DNA of 10,764 nt from Pseudomonadota bacterium (GCA_023416455.1 JAEZHQ010000417.1:1-10764); one strand, 5' to 3'. Counted from the first letter of the stretch, positions 1-6,929 are shown. Notes: generated from the sequence alone by a model not told the origin. Made by a program: numbers and translations.

Positions 1-947
1 CGGCGGCACAGCGCGGACGCCGCCGGGCAGCGCGGGTGAAAGGCGCAGCCCTCCGGCCGCTCGATCGGGTCGGGGCTGGCGGCGCCGGGCAGCGGGGCGG
101 GGATGCCGAGGCCCGGCTCGGGCGTCAGAACGGAATCGAGCAGGGCCCGCGTGTAGGGATGGCGCGGCTGGTCGAACAGGCGGCGGGTCGGCGCCGATTC
201 CACGATGCGGCCGAGATACATGACGGCGATCCAGGTCGCCATGTGCTCGATCACCGCGAGGTTGTGGCTGATCATCAGCATGGTCAGGTCGAGTTCGCGC
301 CGCAGCTCGATCAGCAGGTTCAGGATCTGCGCCTGGACCGAGACGTCGAGCGCCGAGGTCGGCTCGTCGCAGACCACCACCTCCGGGCGCATGACCAGGG
401 CGCGGGCGATGGCCACGCGCTGGCGCTGGCCGCCGGAGAGCTGGTTGGGGTAGCTGTCGAGGACACGCTCCGGCAGGCCGACGCGCTCCAGCATGGCGGC
501 GACCGCGGCCCGCCGGCCCCGCCGGTCGCCGACGCCGTGGACGGCCAGCGGCAGGCCGACGATCTGGGCGATCGTCTTGCGCGGGTTCAGCGAGGAATAG
601 GGATCCTGGAAGACCGGCTGGACGCGGCGGGCGAAGGCGGTCTGGCCCGCCCCGGACAGGCTGGCGCCGTCGATCAGCACCTGTCCGGAGCTGGGCGGCA
701 GGAGGCCGAGCAGGATCTTCGACAGCGTGCTCTTGCCGCTGCCGGACTCGCCGACGAGGCCGAGCACCTCGCCGCGATGCAGGCGCAGGGAGACGTCGTC
801 GACCGCGCGCAGCCGGGCGCCGCGGCGGAACGGCGAGCGCCGCACCAGGAAGGAGCGGCTGACGCCGCGCAGCTCCAGGACCGGCGGGACGGCCGGGCCG
901 GTGGCGGGGACGCAGAGGGGGGTGCCGTTCATGGGGTTCCCGTTCAT
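1..947 (-). CDS. Peptide/nickel-type ABC transporter ATP-binding protein (DppF/OppF-like), C-terminus cut by window edge
   Basis: This is the second nucleotide-binding subunit of a peptide-type importer and powers uptake from the cytoplasmic face of the inner membrane. The 315 codons present show every ABC ATPase motif: Walker A GESGSGKST (66-74), Q-loop Q114 in VFQDPYSSLNP, signature LSGGQ (170-174), Walker B VVCDEP (D194, E195) and H-loop H228. The oligopeptide-specific C-terminal region follows, with HPYTRALL (263-270) and cysteines C301, C307 and C314. Their spacing matches the cysteine motif of OppD/DppD-type ATPases. The start is ATG 947-945, which overlaps the upstream TGA as ATGA and has GGAGG 7 nt before it. 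A second ATG lies five codons on, inside a tandem 15-bp repeat. The reading frame is open to the left edge, so only the last residues are missing. The substrate cannot be read from the sequence. Confidence 0.95.
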   Translation of the reverse strand, partial: MNGNPMNGTPLCVPATGPAVPPVLELRGVSRSFLVRRSPFRRGARLRAVDDVSLRLHRGEVLGLVGESGSGKSTLSKILLGLLPPSSGQVLIDGASLSGAGQTAFARRVQPVFQDPYSSLNPRKTIAQIVGLPLAVHGVGDRRGRRAAVAAMLERVGLPERVLDSYPNQLSGGQRQRVAIARALVMRPEVVVCDEPTSALDVSVQAQILNLLIELRRELDLTMLMISHNLAVIEHMATWIAVMYLGRIVESAPTRRLFDQPRHPYTRALLDSVLTPEPGLGIPAPLPGAASPDPIERPEGCAFHPRCPAASALCR

Positions 948-956
948 TGGGTTCCC
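927..956. repeat. Tandem 15-bp duplication at the ATPase-1/ATPase-2 gene junction
   Basis: Two adjacent 15-nt units, 927-941 and 942-956, differ at one base (gttcatggggttccc and gttcattgggttccc). On the minus strand each unit carries an ATG, so the downstream ATPase begins MNGNPMNGTP. The upstream copy also supplies the stop codon of the preceding gene. The single Shine-Dalgarno sequence lies before the upstream copy, which favours ATG 947. Confidence 0.9.
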
Positions 957-1849
957 TCCAGGACGCAGCGGTAGCCGTGGCCGGAGCCGGCCTGCCGCAA
1001 GGGTGGGGGATGGGTGAGGCAGGCCGCGGCGGCGCGGTCGCAGCGCGCCGCGAAGGCGCAGCCGGGCAGCGCGCCGATCAGGCTCGGCACGACTCCGGGG
1101 ATCGAGCCCAGCGCGGCGCCGGGCGGGGTCCGCCCGGGCACCGGGATGCAGGCCAGCAGGCCCCGCGTGTAGGGGTGGGCGGGGCGGGCGAAGACCTCGG
1201 CCACCGGCCCCTCCTCGACCACCGAGCCGGCGTACATGACCGCGACGCGGTCGGCCAGGCGGGCGACGACCCCGAGGTCGTGGGTGATGAGGATGATGGC
1301 CAGCCCGGTGCGCCGCCTGAGGTCGGCCAGCAGATGGAGGATCTGGGCCTGGATGGTGACGTCGAGCGCGGTCGTCGGCTCGTCGGCGATCAGCAGCTCG
1401 GGCGAGCCCATCAGCGCCATGGCGATCATCACCCGCTGGCGCAGCCCGCCGGACAGCTGGTGCGGGTACTGGTTCAGCCGTCCGCGCGCCGCCGGGACGC
1501 CGACCAGCGCCAGCAGCTCGGCCGCCCGTTCGCGCGCCTCGGCGACGGCGACGCGGCGGTGGCAGCGCAGGGCCTCCACCATCTGGTTGCCGACCGTGAA
1601 GGCCGGGTTGAGGGAGGTCATCGGCTCCTGGAAGATCATCGCCATGCGGTTGCCGCGCAGCGCCCGCATGGCGCGGGGGGACAGGGTGGCGAGGTCGGTG
1701 CCGGCGAAGGCCATGCGCCGCGCGGTGCGCCGGGCCCGCCCCGGCAGCAGGTCCATGAGGGCCAGCGAGGTCAGCGACTTGCCGCAGCCGGACTCGCCGA
1801 CGATGCACAGCACCTCGCCCTTGCCGACGCGGAGCGAGACGTCGCGCAC
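944..1849 (-). CDS. Peptide/nickel-type ABC transporter ATP-binding protein (DppD/OppD-like), 5' end disrupted or mis-started
   Basis: This is the first ATPase subunit of the importer. From the GTG at 1849 it would be 301 residues, with Walker A GESGCGKS (18-25), Q-loop Q74 (MIFQEPMTSLNP), signature LSGGL (132-136), Walker B LLIADEP (D156, E157), H-loop H190, the peptide-transporter segment HPYTRGLL (225-232), and cysteines C264, C270, C277 and C295. Such a four-cysteine set holds an iron-sulfur cluster in some OppD proteins (family knowledge). This GTG is probably not the natural start. Conserved N-terminal sequence (VLEIDGLSVAI) is encoded in the same frame at about 1909-1877, yet no ATG, GTG or TTG exists in frame between it and the TGA at 1954-1952. 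Members are usually about 320-330 residues, with Walker A near residue 40. The protein from 1849 would lack the first beta strand of the nucleotide-binding fold. The gene ends in an ATGA overlap with the next ATPase gene. Confidence 0.88.
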   Translation of the reverse strand: MRDVSLRVGKGEVLCIVGESGCGKSLTSLALMDLLPGRARRTARRMAFAGTDLATLSPRAMRALRGNRMAMIFQEPMTSLNPAFTVGNQMVEALRCHRRVAVAEARERAAELLALVGVPAARGRLNQYPHQLSGGLRQRVMIAMALMGSPELLIADEPTTALDVTIQAQILHLLADLRRRTGLAIILITHDLGVVARLADRVAVMYAGSVVEEGPVAEVFARPAHPYTRGLLACIPVPGRTPPGAALGSIPGVVPSLIGALPGCAFAARCDRAAAACLTHPPPLRQAGSGHGYRCVLEGTQ

Positions 1850-1950
1850 GGCGTGCAGGGTTCCGGCCGCGGTCGGGATGGCGACCGACAGGCCGTCGAT
1901 CTCGAGGACGGGGGAAGGACGGGAGGAAGGTTGGGGGGCATGGCGGTCAT
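1850..1950 (-). other. Displaced 5' end of the DppD-like ATPase gene (probable one-base frame loss)
   Basis: An ATG at 1950-1948 lies one base after the TGA of the permease gene, with a GGAAGGG purine run about 10 nt upstream, and a second in-frame ATG lies at 1941-1939. Both read MTAMPPNLPP and then leave the ATPase frame. One extra base in either C run (six C at 1938-1933 or five C at 1914-1910, minus-strand sense) would join this start to VLEIDGL and give a normal N-terminus. The stretch is therefore best read as the true start of the ATPase gene, out of frame in this sequence. Confidence 0.65.
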
Positions 1951-1951
1951 C

Positions 1952-2852
1952 TCACGTACGCCCTTCCGGCGCGGTGACGTCGCGGATGCCGTCGCCCACC
2001 ATGTTGATGGACAGCACCAGCAGGAACAGGGCGACGCCGGGGATGGCGATGAGCCACGGCTCGAAGAACAGGTTGGCGCGGCCTTCGGCGACCATCAGCC
2101 CCCAGGAGGGCAGCGGCGGCTGGACCCCGAGGCCGAGGAAGGACAGGGCCGCCTCCAGCAGGATGGCGTGGGCCATCTCCAGCGTGGCGACGATGATCAG
2201 GTTGTTGAGGACGTTCGGCAGGATCTCGCCGACGATGATGCGCGGCACCGAGCAGCCCACCGCCTGCGCGGCCAGGACATAGTCCTGGCTCACCGCCTGC
2301 ATGGTGGAGGAGCGCATGACGATGGCGAAGCGGTCCCACAGCAGCGCGCCCAGCACCAGTATGACCACCTGGAGCGAGCCGCCGAACAGGGCGACCACCG
2401 CCAGCGCCACCAGGATGACCGGGGTCGACAGCCGCACCGTGATCAGGAAGGTGACCGCCATGTCGACCCGGCCCCCGAAATAGCCGGCGGCGATTCCGAG
2501 GGTGGTGCCGATCAGGCCGGACACCAGGGCGGCGGCGAAGCCGATGAGCAGCGACACCTGCGCGCCGTGGAGCAGCCGGCTCAGGTAGTCGCGGCCGAGA
2601 TGGTCGGTGCCGAGCGGGTGGCTCCAGCGTCCCGCGGCGTCCCAGACCGGGGGGACCAGGCGCTGCATCAGATCGCCGGTAGGGATCGTCGGGGGCGGCC
2701 AGCGGCGCCAGCGCCGCCAGCGCCGCGATGAGGCCGAGCACGGCCAGCCCGGCGAGCAGGCCGCGGTGGGCGAGGATGCGCCGGCGCAGGATCCGGCCGG
2801 GGGTGGGGGGCAGTGCGGCGGCGGGGGCCGCGAGGCCGTCGGACAGGGTCAT
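1952..2852 (-). pseudogene. Peptide-type ABC transporter permease (DppC-like), frame broken near 2678
   Basis: This is the second transmembrane subunit of the importer. Codons 1-58 from ATG 2852 encode a typical DppC N-terminus: a basic segment (RILRRRILAHR), a first membrane helix (about 30-52) and APDDPY. The rest of the family is found one base further on, from GGC GAT CTG at 2677. It gives GDLMQRLVPP, then HPLGTDHLGRDYLSRLL, four to five further helices, the EAA loop (DYVLAAQAVGCSVPRIIVGEILPNV, shown here as positions about 2281-2209), LSFLGLGVQPPLPSWG, and the C-terminal INMVGDGIRDV before TGA 1952-1954. Deleting one base or adding two around TACCGGCG (2681-2674) restores one reading frame. 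The start follows the previous stop directly (TGAATG). The uncorrected frame stays open by chance but encodes no family sequence. This is a real frameshift mutation or a sequencing error; the sequence alone cannot tell which. Confidence 0.85.
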
Positions 2853-3770
2853 TCAAGCCACCCGGATTCGCGGGTCGAGCCACGCGTTGAGAAGGTCGGC
2901 GACGAGGCTGAGCACGACATAGAAGCCGGAGAGGACCAGCACGATCGCCTGGACCGTGGGCAGGTCGGAGCGGCTGATCGACTCCCAGGCCAGCTGCCCG
3001 GTGCCGTGCAGCGCGAACACCGTCTCCACCACCACCGAGCCGCCCAGCATGAAGCCGAACTGGACGGCGGCGAGGCTGACCACCGGGATCACCGCGTTGC
3101 GCAGCGCGTGCTTGAGAAGCACGGTGGCGGGATGGAGGCCCTTGGCGCGCGCGGTGCGGACGTAGTCGGACCCCAGCACCTCGATCATGCCGGCGCGGGT
3201 CAGCCGCATGATCGCCGGGGTGGCGTAGTAGCCCAGCACCACCGTCGGCATGACGAAATGCTTCCAGCTCTCCGAGCCCGAGGGCGGCAGCAGGGGAAAG
3301 GCGATGCTGAACACCACCACCAGGACCAGCGCGAACCAGAAGGTCGGCATGGCCTGGCCGACCACCGAGACGAGCAGGGCGGTGCGGTCGATCCAGCTGT
3401 TCGGCCGGATCGCGGCGACGATGCCGAGCGGCAGCCCGACCGCCAGCGCGAAGGCCAGGGCGAGCCCGCCGAGCGTCATGGTGACCGGCAGCTTGTCGGC
3501 CAGCATGCGGCTGACCGGCATGCGGAAATAGAGGCTCTCGCCGAAGTCGCCGCGCAGCGCGCCGCCCAGCCAGTCCACATACTGGACGACCAGCGGCCGG
3601 TTGAAGCCGTAGCTCTCGCGGATGAACTCGATGTCGGACGCCTTGGCCGACTGGCCGGCCATGGCCACCGCCGGATCCCCCGCCGCCCGCAGCAGGACGA
3701 AGGATCCGACCGACACCGTGAGGGCGACGAGCACGGCCAGGAGGAGGCGTTTCAGGGTGTAGACGAGCAT
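2853..3770 (-). CDS. Peptide-type ABC transporter permease (DppB-like)
   Basis: First transmembrane subunit of the importer, 305 residues, the usual length for DppB. It has a membrane helix at about 8-28, the periplasmic segment ending GDFGESL (74-80) typical of DppB/OppB, helices at about 97-121, 130-160 and 172-190, and the cytoplasmic EAA coupling loop DYVRTARAKGLHPATVLLKH (202-221), which docks on an ATPase. Two more helices follow (about 225-250 and 272-295), then the family ending NAWLDPRIRVA. The start is ATG 3770-3768 with GGAGG 5 nt upstream. It lies 28 nt after the binding-protein gene, and the next permease starts directly after its stop, so co-translation is likely. It appears intact, unlike its partner permease. 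Confidence 0.96.
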   Translation of the reverse strand: MLVYTLKRLLLAVLVALTVSVGSFVLLRAAGDPAVAMAGQSAKASDIEFIRESYGFNRPLVVQYVDWLGGALRGDFGESLYFRMPVSRMLADKLPVTMTLGGLALAFALAVGLPLGIVAAIRPNSWIDRTALLVSVVGQAMPTFWFALVLVVVFSIAFPLLPPSGSESWKHFVMPTVVLGYYATPAIMRLTRAGMIEVLGSDYVRTARAKGLHPATVLLKHALRNAVIPVVSLAAVQFGFMLGGSVVVETVFALHGTGQLAWESISRSDLPTVQAIVLVLSGFYVVLSLVADLLNAWLDPRIRVA

Positions 3771-3798
3771 GGCGCCCTCCGCCGGTCGGGGGTCCGGG

Positions 3799-5322
3799 TC
3801 ATTTCCAGCTGACCGCGTAGAAGCGGGGGATTTCGTCCGCCGTCGGGGTGAAGGCGAGATCCTTGCTGTGGACGTAATTGACGTTGTAGGTGAACAGCGG
3901 CAGCCAGTAGGCGCGCTCGGCGATGCGCTTCAGGGCCTTGGCGTAGAAGTCCTTGCGCACCGCCGGATCCACCGAGCCGTCGGCGGCTTCCAGCCATTGC
4001 ACCAGCTCGGGATCGCGGGCGTAGTCGTCCTTGGACCCCTTGAAGAACTGGCTGACGCTGGCCGCCGCGTCGTTGATCGAATAGGACCCCCAGGTCATGA
4101 AGGTGAAGTCGATCTCGCCGCTGAAGACCTTTTCGCGCAGCGCCTCGTATTGCAGGGAGACCAGCTTGGCGTCGATGCCGGCGGCCTTCATGTAGCCGAT
4201 CATGGCCTCGGCGACGGCGCGGTCGCGGTAGACGTGGAAGTCGATGGCGACACCGTTCGGATGGCCGGCGGCGGCCAGCAGCGCCTTGGCCTTGGCCGGG
4301 TCGTACTCGTAGCTGGCGACGTCCTGGGTGCAGCCGAACTGGGTCGGGAAGCAGGCGGCGTCGATCACCTGCGACGAGCCGCGGACCAACTGCCGGACGA
4401 TCGCCTTGCGGTCGATGGCGTGGGCGATGGCCTGGCGGACGCGGGCGTCGTTGACCGGCGAGGCGTGGCCGGTGCGGTTGGAGGCGTCGAAGGCCAGATA
4501 GCCGATCCGCATGGTCTCGGCGTTCTGCACCACCAGGTTGGGCCGGGAGGCCAGCTTGGCGGCCTGGTCGGTCGGCACGTTCCAGATCCAGTCGATCCCG
4601 CCGCTCATGAGTTCGGCGATCTGGGTGTTCTGGTCGGGGATGGTGCGCTGGACGATGCGGCCGATGGCGGGCCTGCCCTTGGGGCCGTCCTCGAAATAGT
4701 CGCGGTTGGCCTCGAAGACGATGCGCTTGCCGGGATCGAAGGCGGTGACCCGGTAGGGGCCGGTGCCGATGGGGCGCAGCCCCATGCCCTGGCTGCCGAC
4801 CTCGGCGTAATAGCCGCGCGGGTAGATGAGCAGGGGGCCGGCCAGATACTCCAGGGCCAGCGGCGTGGGGGCCTTCATGATCAGCCGGACCTTGTGGCTG
4901 TCGATCTTCTCGACCCGCTCGATCCAGTCGACGTTCTGGCGGGTCAGCACCCTGGTCGCGGGATCGGCCATCAGGTTGAGGGTGTAGACCACGTCGTCGG
5001 CGTCGAAGGGCTGGCCGTTGTGGAAACGGACGTTGCGGCGCAGGTCGAACTCGATCGTCCGGTTGTCGGCGAAGCGGTAGGCGGTGGCCAGCAGCGGCTT
5101 GTACTCGAAGGTCTGCGGGTCGACCGTCAGCAGCGAGTCGAAGATCAGGCGGGCGACCAGCTCGCCTTCGCGCAGGACGTTGAAATAGCGGTCGAGGGTC
5201 GGCAGCTCGCCGGCCCAGGCGATGTTCAGCGTGTCGTCGGCCTTGCCGGCCAGGGCAGGGGCGGGAACGGCGGCAGCCGTCAGCAGGGCGGCGATGGCCG
5301 CCGCCTTCAGGACAGGGGTCAT
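3799..5322 (-). CDS. Periplasmic substrate-binding protein, family 5 (DppA/OppA-like), of ABC importer
   Basis: This is the extracytoplasmic receptor that captures the ligand and delivers it to the permease pair. It has 507 residues, the normal length for solute-binding family 5. A Sec signal peptide runs from 1 to 25 (MTPVLK, hydrophobic core, ALA cleavage before GKADD). Family hallmarks are IARLIFDSLL-like LIFDSLL (59-65), RRNVRFHNGQPFDADDVVYT (95-114), GTGPYRVTAFDPGKRIVFEAN (187-207) and RVRQAIAHAIDRKAIV (294-309). C324 and C331 could form a disulfide. There is no lipobox, so it should be free in the periplasm. The start ATG 5322-5320 has GGAGG 5 nt upstream. It lies 63 nt downstream of the iclR-type gene and heads the structural genes. 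Family 5 proteins bind peptides, opines, nickel or sugars; the sequence does not decide among them. Confidence 0.96.
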   Translation of the reverse strand: MTPVLKAAAIAALLTAAAVPAPALAGKADDTLNIAWAGELPTLDRYFNVLREGELVARLIFDSLLTVDPQTFEYKPLLATAYRFADNRTIEFDLRRNVRFHNGQPFDADDVVYTLNLMADPATRVLTRQNVDWIERVEKIDSHKVRLIMKAPTPLALEYLAGPLLIYPRGYYAEVGSQGMGLRPIGTGPYRVTAFDPGKRIVFEANRDYFEDGPKGRPAIGRIVQRTIPDQNTQIAELMSGGIDWIWNVPTDQAAKLASRPNLVVQNAETMRIGYLAFDASNRTGHASPVNDARVRQAIAHAIDRKAIVRQLVRGSSQVIDAACFPTQFGCTQDVASYEYDPAKAKALLAAAGHPNGVAIDFHVYRDRAVAEAMIGYMKAAGIDAKLVSLQYEALREKVFSGEIDFTFMTWGSYSINDAAASVSQFFKGSKDDYARDPELVQWLEAADGSVDPAVRKDFYAKALKRIAERAYWLPLFTYNVNYVHSKDLAFTPTADEIPRFYAVSWK

Positions 5323-5366
5323 GATTTCCTCCGATGGGTGGCGTCTTCTTCGGCGAGACGTTGAGG

Positions 5367-5384
5367 GCGGCCGGGAGCGGCCGC
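5367..5384 (-). promoter_or_regulatory. Hairpin between the iclR-type gene and the binding-protein gene
   Basis: Perfect 7-bp inverted repeat (GCGGCCG, 4-nt loop, CGGCCGC), starting two bases past the regulator stop codon. There is no T tract on the minus strand after it, so it is not a classic intrinsic terminator. It could stabilise a processed end, or partly attenuate read-through from iclR into the transporter genes. I saw no convincing separate promoter in the 63-nt gap. Confidence 0.35.
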
Positions 5385-5385
5385 G

Positions 5386-6216
5386 TCAGCAGCGGGATGC
5401 CGCCGTCTCGCGGATCCCGACGATGTGCTGGGCGATGAGTTCGGCGATGCGTTCGCGCCGGTCCTCCGGCATGCGGTCGGGGATGGCGGCGACGCTGACG
5501 GCGGCGACGATCCGGCGCTCGGCGTCGAGGACCGGGACCCCGACCGCCGCCACGTTCGGCCGCAGGACCCCGCCGTTGAGGGCGAAGCCGAGGTCCCGCG
5601 CGTGGGCGACCGTGCGGCGGATGTCGTCGGCGCTGAAGCCGGCGTAGTTGGCGTAGCGGGGCGCGTTGGCCGCCAGCACCGCCTCCACCTGGGAGTCGGG
5701 CAGGAAGGCGAGCAGGGCGAGGCTGCCGGCGCCGACGCCGAGCGGCCGGCGCGAGCCGACGTCGAGCGTCAGGGTGCGGATCGGGAAGCAGCCCTCCACC
5801 CGGTCGATGCACACCGCGTCGTTGCCGGAGCGGATGAGCAGGAAGACGGTGTCCTCGGTCTCCAGCGCGACCTGCTCCAGGACCGGGCGGAGACGGTCGC
5901 GGATGGAGAACTCCTGCGCGGCGGCGCCGAGCACGAACAGCTCCATGCCCAGGTGATAGAGCTTGGAATAGGGATCGTGGGTGAGCAGCCCCTCCTGCGC
6001 CAGCACGCTCAGGATGCGGTGCGCGGTGGCGACCGACAGCCCGACCTCCGTCGCCAGGGCGGTGGCGCGGGCGCCGCGCTCGTTGGCGCGGGCGACCGCG
6101 CGGAGAAGCGCGATGGCCCGCTGGATCGCCTGGGCGCCGCCGATTCCGGCCTCCGCGGGCGTCCTGCGCCCGGACCCGCCGGGCGATGCCTCTGTCTTCG
6201 CAACGGCCTTGATCAC
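5386..6216 (-). CDS. IclR-family transcriptional regulator
   Basis: DNA-binding regulator of 276 residues, with a non-conserved basic N-terminal tail of about 25 residues. An N-terminal winged helix-turn-helix (about 27-90; recognition helix region SVATAHRILSVL, 61-72) is followed by an IclR effector-binding domain (about 103-270) with LIRSGNDAVCIDRVEG (127-142), TLDVGSRRPLGVGAGSLALLAF (150-171) and GVPVLDAERRIVAAVSVAA (226-244). The start is GTG 6216-6214; no start codon exists further upstream in frame, and the ribosome site is weak (AAGGA about 13 nt upstream). It is transcribed with and just ahead of the importer genes, so the likely role is ligand-responsive control of the cluster and of itself. 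Inverted repeats in the upstream region are candidate operators. The effector is unknown, though it may be the transported compound or a breakdown product of it. Confidence 0.95.
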   Translation of the reverse strand: MIKAVAKTEASPGGSGRRTPAEAGIGGAQAIQRAIALLRAVARANERGARATALATEVGLSVATAHRILSVLAQEGLLTHDPYSKLYHLGMELFVLGAAAQEFSIRDRLRPVLEQVALETEDTVFLLIRSGNDAVCIDRVEGCFPIRTLTLDVGSRRPLGVGAGSLALLAFLPDSQVEAVLAANAPRYANYAGFSADDIRRTVAHARDLGFALNGGVLRPNVAAVGVPVLDAERRIVAAVSVAAIPDRMPEDRRERIAELIAQHIVGIRETAASRC

Positions 6217-6259
6217 GGCGGTCGACCGATCCTTGGGTGAGGGGCAGTGGATGAATGGA

Positions 6260-6287
6260 ACTCTACCGGGTATCGGGAGCCCGTCAA
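6260..6287 (-). promoter_or_regulatory. Candidate promoter for the iclR-type gene
   Basis: On the minus strand, TTGACG (6287-6282) and TAGAGT (6265-6260) are separated by 16 nt. Transcription would begin near 6253, leaving a leader of about 37 nt before the GTG at 6216. The match to the sigma70 consensus is good (5/6 and 4/6), but it is unsupported by experiment. Confidence 0.5.
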
Positions 6288-6305
6288 CCGCCGCATTCCG
6301 GTATG

Positions 6306-6332
6306 TGGTAACCAGTTCTCACAATCTGAGAA
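6306..6332. promoter_or_regulatory. Paired inverted repeats, candidate operator for the IclR-type regulator
   Basis: Two inverted repeats lie one base apart: TGGTAACCA (6306-6314) and TTCTCA-5 nt-TGAGAA (6316-6332). They fall in the divergent region 19 nt upstream of the iclR -35 box. IclR-family regulators bind short palindromes near their own gene, so this is the best operator candidate in the window. The role is inferred from position and symmetry alone. Confidence 0.45.
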
Positions 6333-6388
6333 ATCATCGGGACGGCCGGCGCACGCACACGCGGCGGGGTGGCGGCCGTCCTTCCGTC

Positions 6389-6416
6389 TTGACAAGCGTC
6401 CGGCTTTCCCTATAGT
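6389..6416 (+). promoter_or_regulatory. Sigma70-type promoter for the rpsM-rpsK-rpoA-rplQ operon
   Basis: A perfect TTGACA (6389-6394), a 16-nt spacer and TATAGT (6411-6416) give the strongest promoter match in the window. It faces rpsM, with a predicted start near 6423 and a leader of about 138 nt. Its strength fits a ribosomal protein operon. Confidence 0.8.
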
Positions 6417-6560
6417 CGCACCCTCTCGCTTCCAGGACGGAGGCGGGCGGTGTTTTGCGTCCCGATCCCGGCGCCGGTGCGTCGGGCTGCGGGAACCGGG
6501 ACATGATCGGTGTGTAGGCGGCCCCGGAGGGCTGCCGTTGAGATATCGAGGAGAGCAGGC
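6417..6560 (+). promoter_or_regulatory. rpsM leader with a hairpin before the ribosome binding site
   Basis: Untranslated leader of the ribosomal operon. The clearest structure is an 8-bp stem with one G-U pair and a CGGA loop at 6517-6536 (GGCGGCCC with GGGCTGCC), 11 nt before the GAGGAG ribosome site at 6548-6553. A weaker option upstream pairs CCCGA with TCGGG around a CCGGCGCCGG palindrome. In some bacteria ribosomal protein S4 binds the rpsM leader to control this operon. Whether that happens here cannot be told. Confidence 0.4.
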
Positions 6561-6929
6561 GTGGCGCGTATCGCTGGCGTCAACATCCCCGCGCAGAAGC
6601 GCGTGGAGATCGCGTTGACCTACATCCATGGCATCGGTCCGTTCAAGGCCAAGGAAATCTGCACGAAGCTGGCCATCCCGGCCGAGCGTCGCGTGAACCA
6701 GCTGACGGACGACGAGATCCTCAAGATCCGTGAGACGATCGACAGCGACTACCAGGTCGAGGGCGACCTGCGCCGTTCGGTCGCGATGAACATCAAGCGT
6801 CTGATGGACATGGCCTGCTACCGCGGCCTGCGTCACCGCAAGGGCCTGCCGGTCCACGGCCAGCGCACCCACACGAACGCCCGCACCCGCAAGGGTCCGG
6901 CCAAGCCGATCGCCGGCAAGAAGAAGTAA
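6561..6929 (+). CDS. rpsM: 30S ribosomal protein S13
   Basis: Structural protein of the small-subunit head that contacts tRNA and forms bridges to the 50S subunit. It has 122 residues, the expected length. It begins MARIAGVNIPAQKRVEIALTY, carries the helical core IHGIGPFKAKEIC, and ends with the S13 signature RGLRHRKGLPVHGQRTHTNA (about 88-107) and a lysine-rich tail. The start is GTG 6561, set by homology to the S13 N-terminus and by GAGGAG 7 nt upstream; a longer reading from 6510 would add an unrelated N-terminal extension. It is the first gene of the operon and is followed 15 nt later by rpsK. The gene usually found upstream in alphaproteobacteria, adk, is absent; a divergent regulator is there instead. 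Confidence 0.98.
   Translation: MARIAGVNIPAQKRVEIALTYIHGIGPFKAKEICTKLAIPAERRVNQLTDDEILKIRETIDSDYQVEGDLRRSVAMNIKRLMDMACYRGLRHRKGLPVHGQRTHTNARTRKGPAKPIAGKKK

Noticed and set aside
2668..2690. Programmed frameshift in the permease gene
   Set aside because: No recognised slippery site or stimulatory element was seen at the junction; mutation or sequencing error is simpler.
947..2731. 594-codon plus-strand open frame across the ATPase and permease genes
   Set aside because: It is rich in G, D, Q, R and H, as expected from the antisense of GC-rich genes, and has no recognisable domain. Minus-strand Walker motifs and the EAA loop are decisive.
3769..5364. 531-codon plus-strand open frame opposite the binding-protein gene
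   Set aside because: The minus strand encodes a complete family 5 binding protein with signal peptide. The plus frame is a GC-bias shadow without family motifs.
3752..5812. 686-codon minus-strand open frame over the binding-protein and regulator genes
   Set aside because: It runs in another frame of the same strand as two well-supported genes and gives Arg/Pro-rich low-complexity sequence.
6216..6561. tRNA or small coding gene in the divergent region
   Set aside because: No cloverleaf, CCA end or coding-like frame with a ribosome site was found; promoters, inverted repeats and the leader account for the visible signals.
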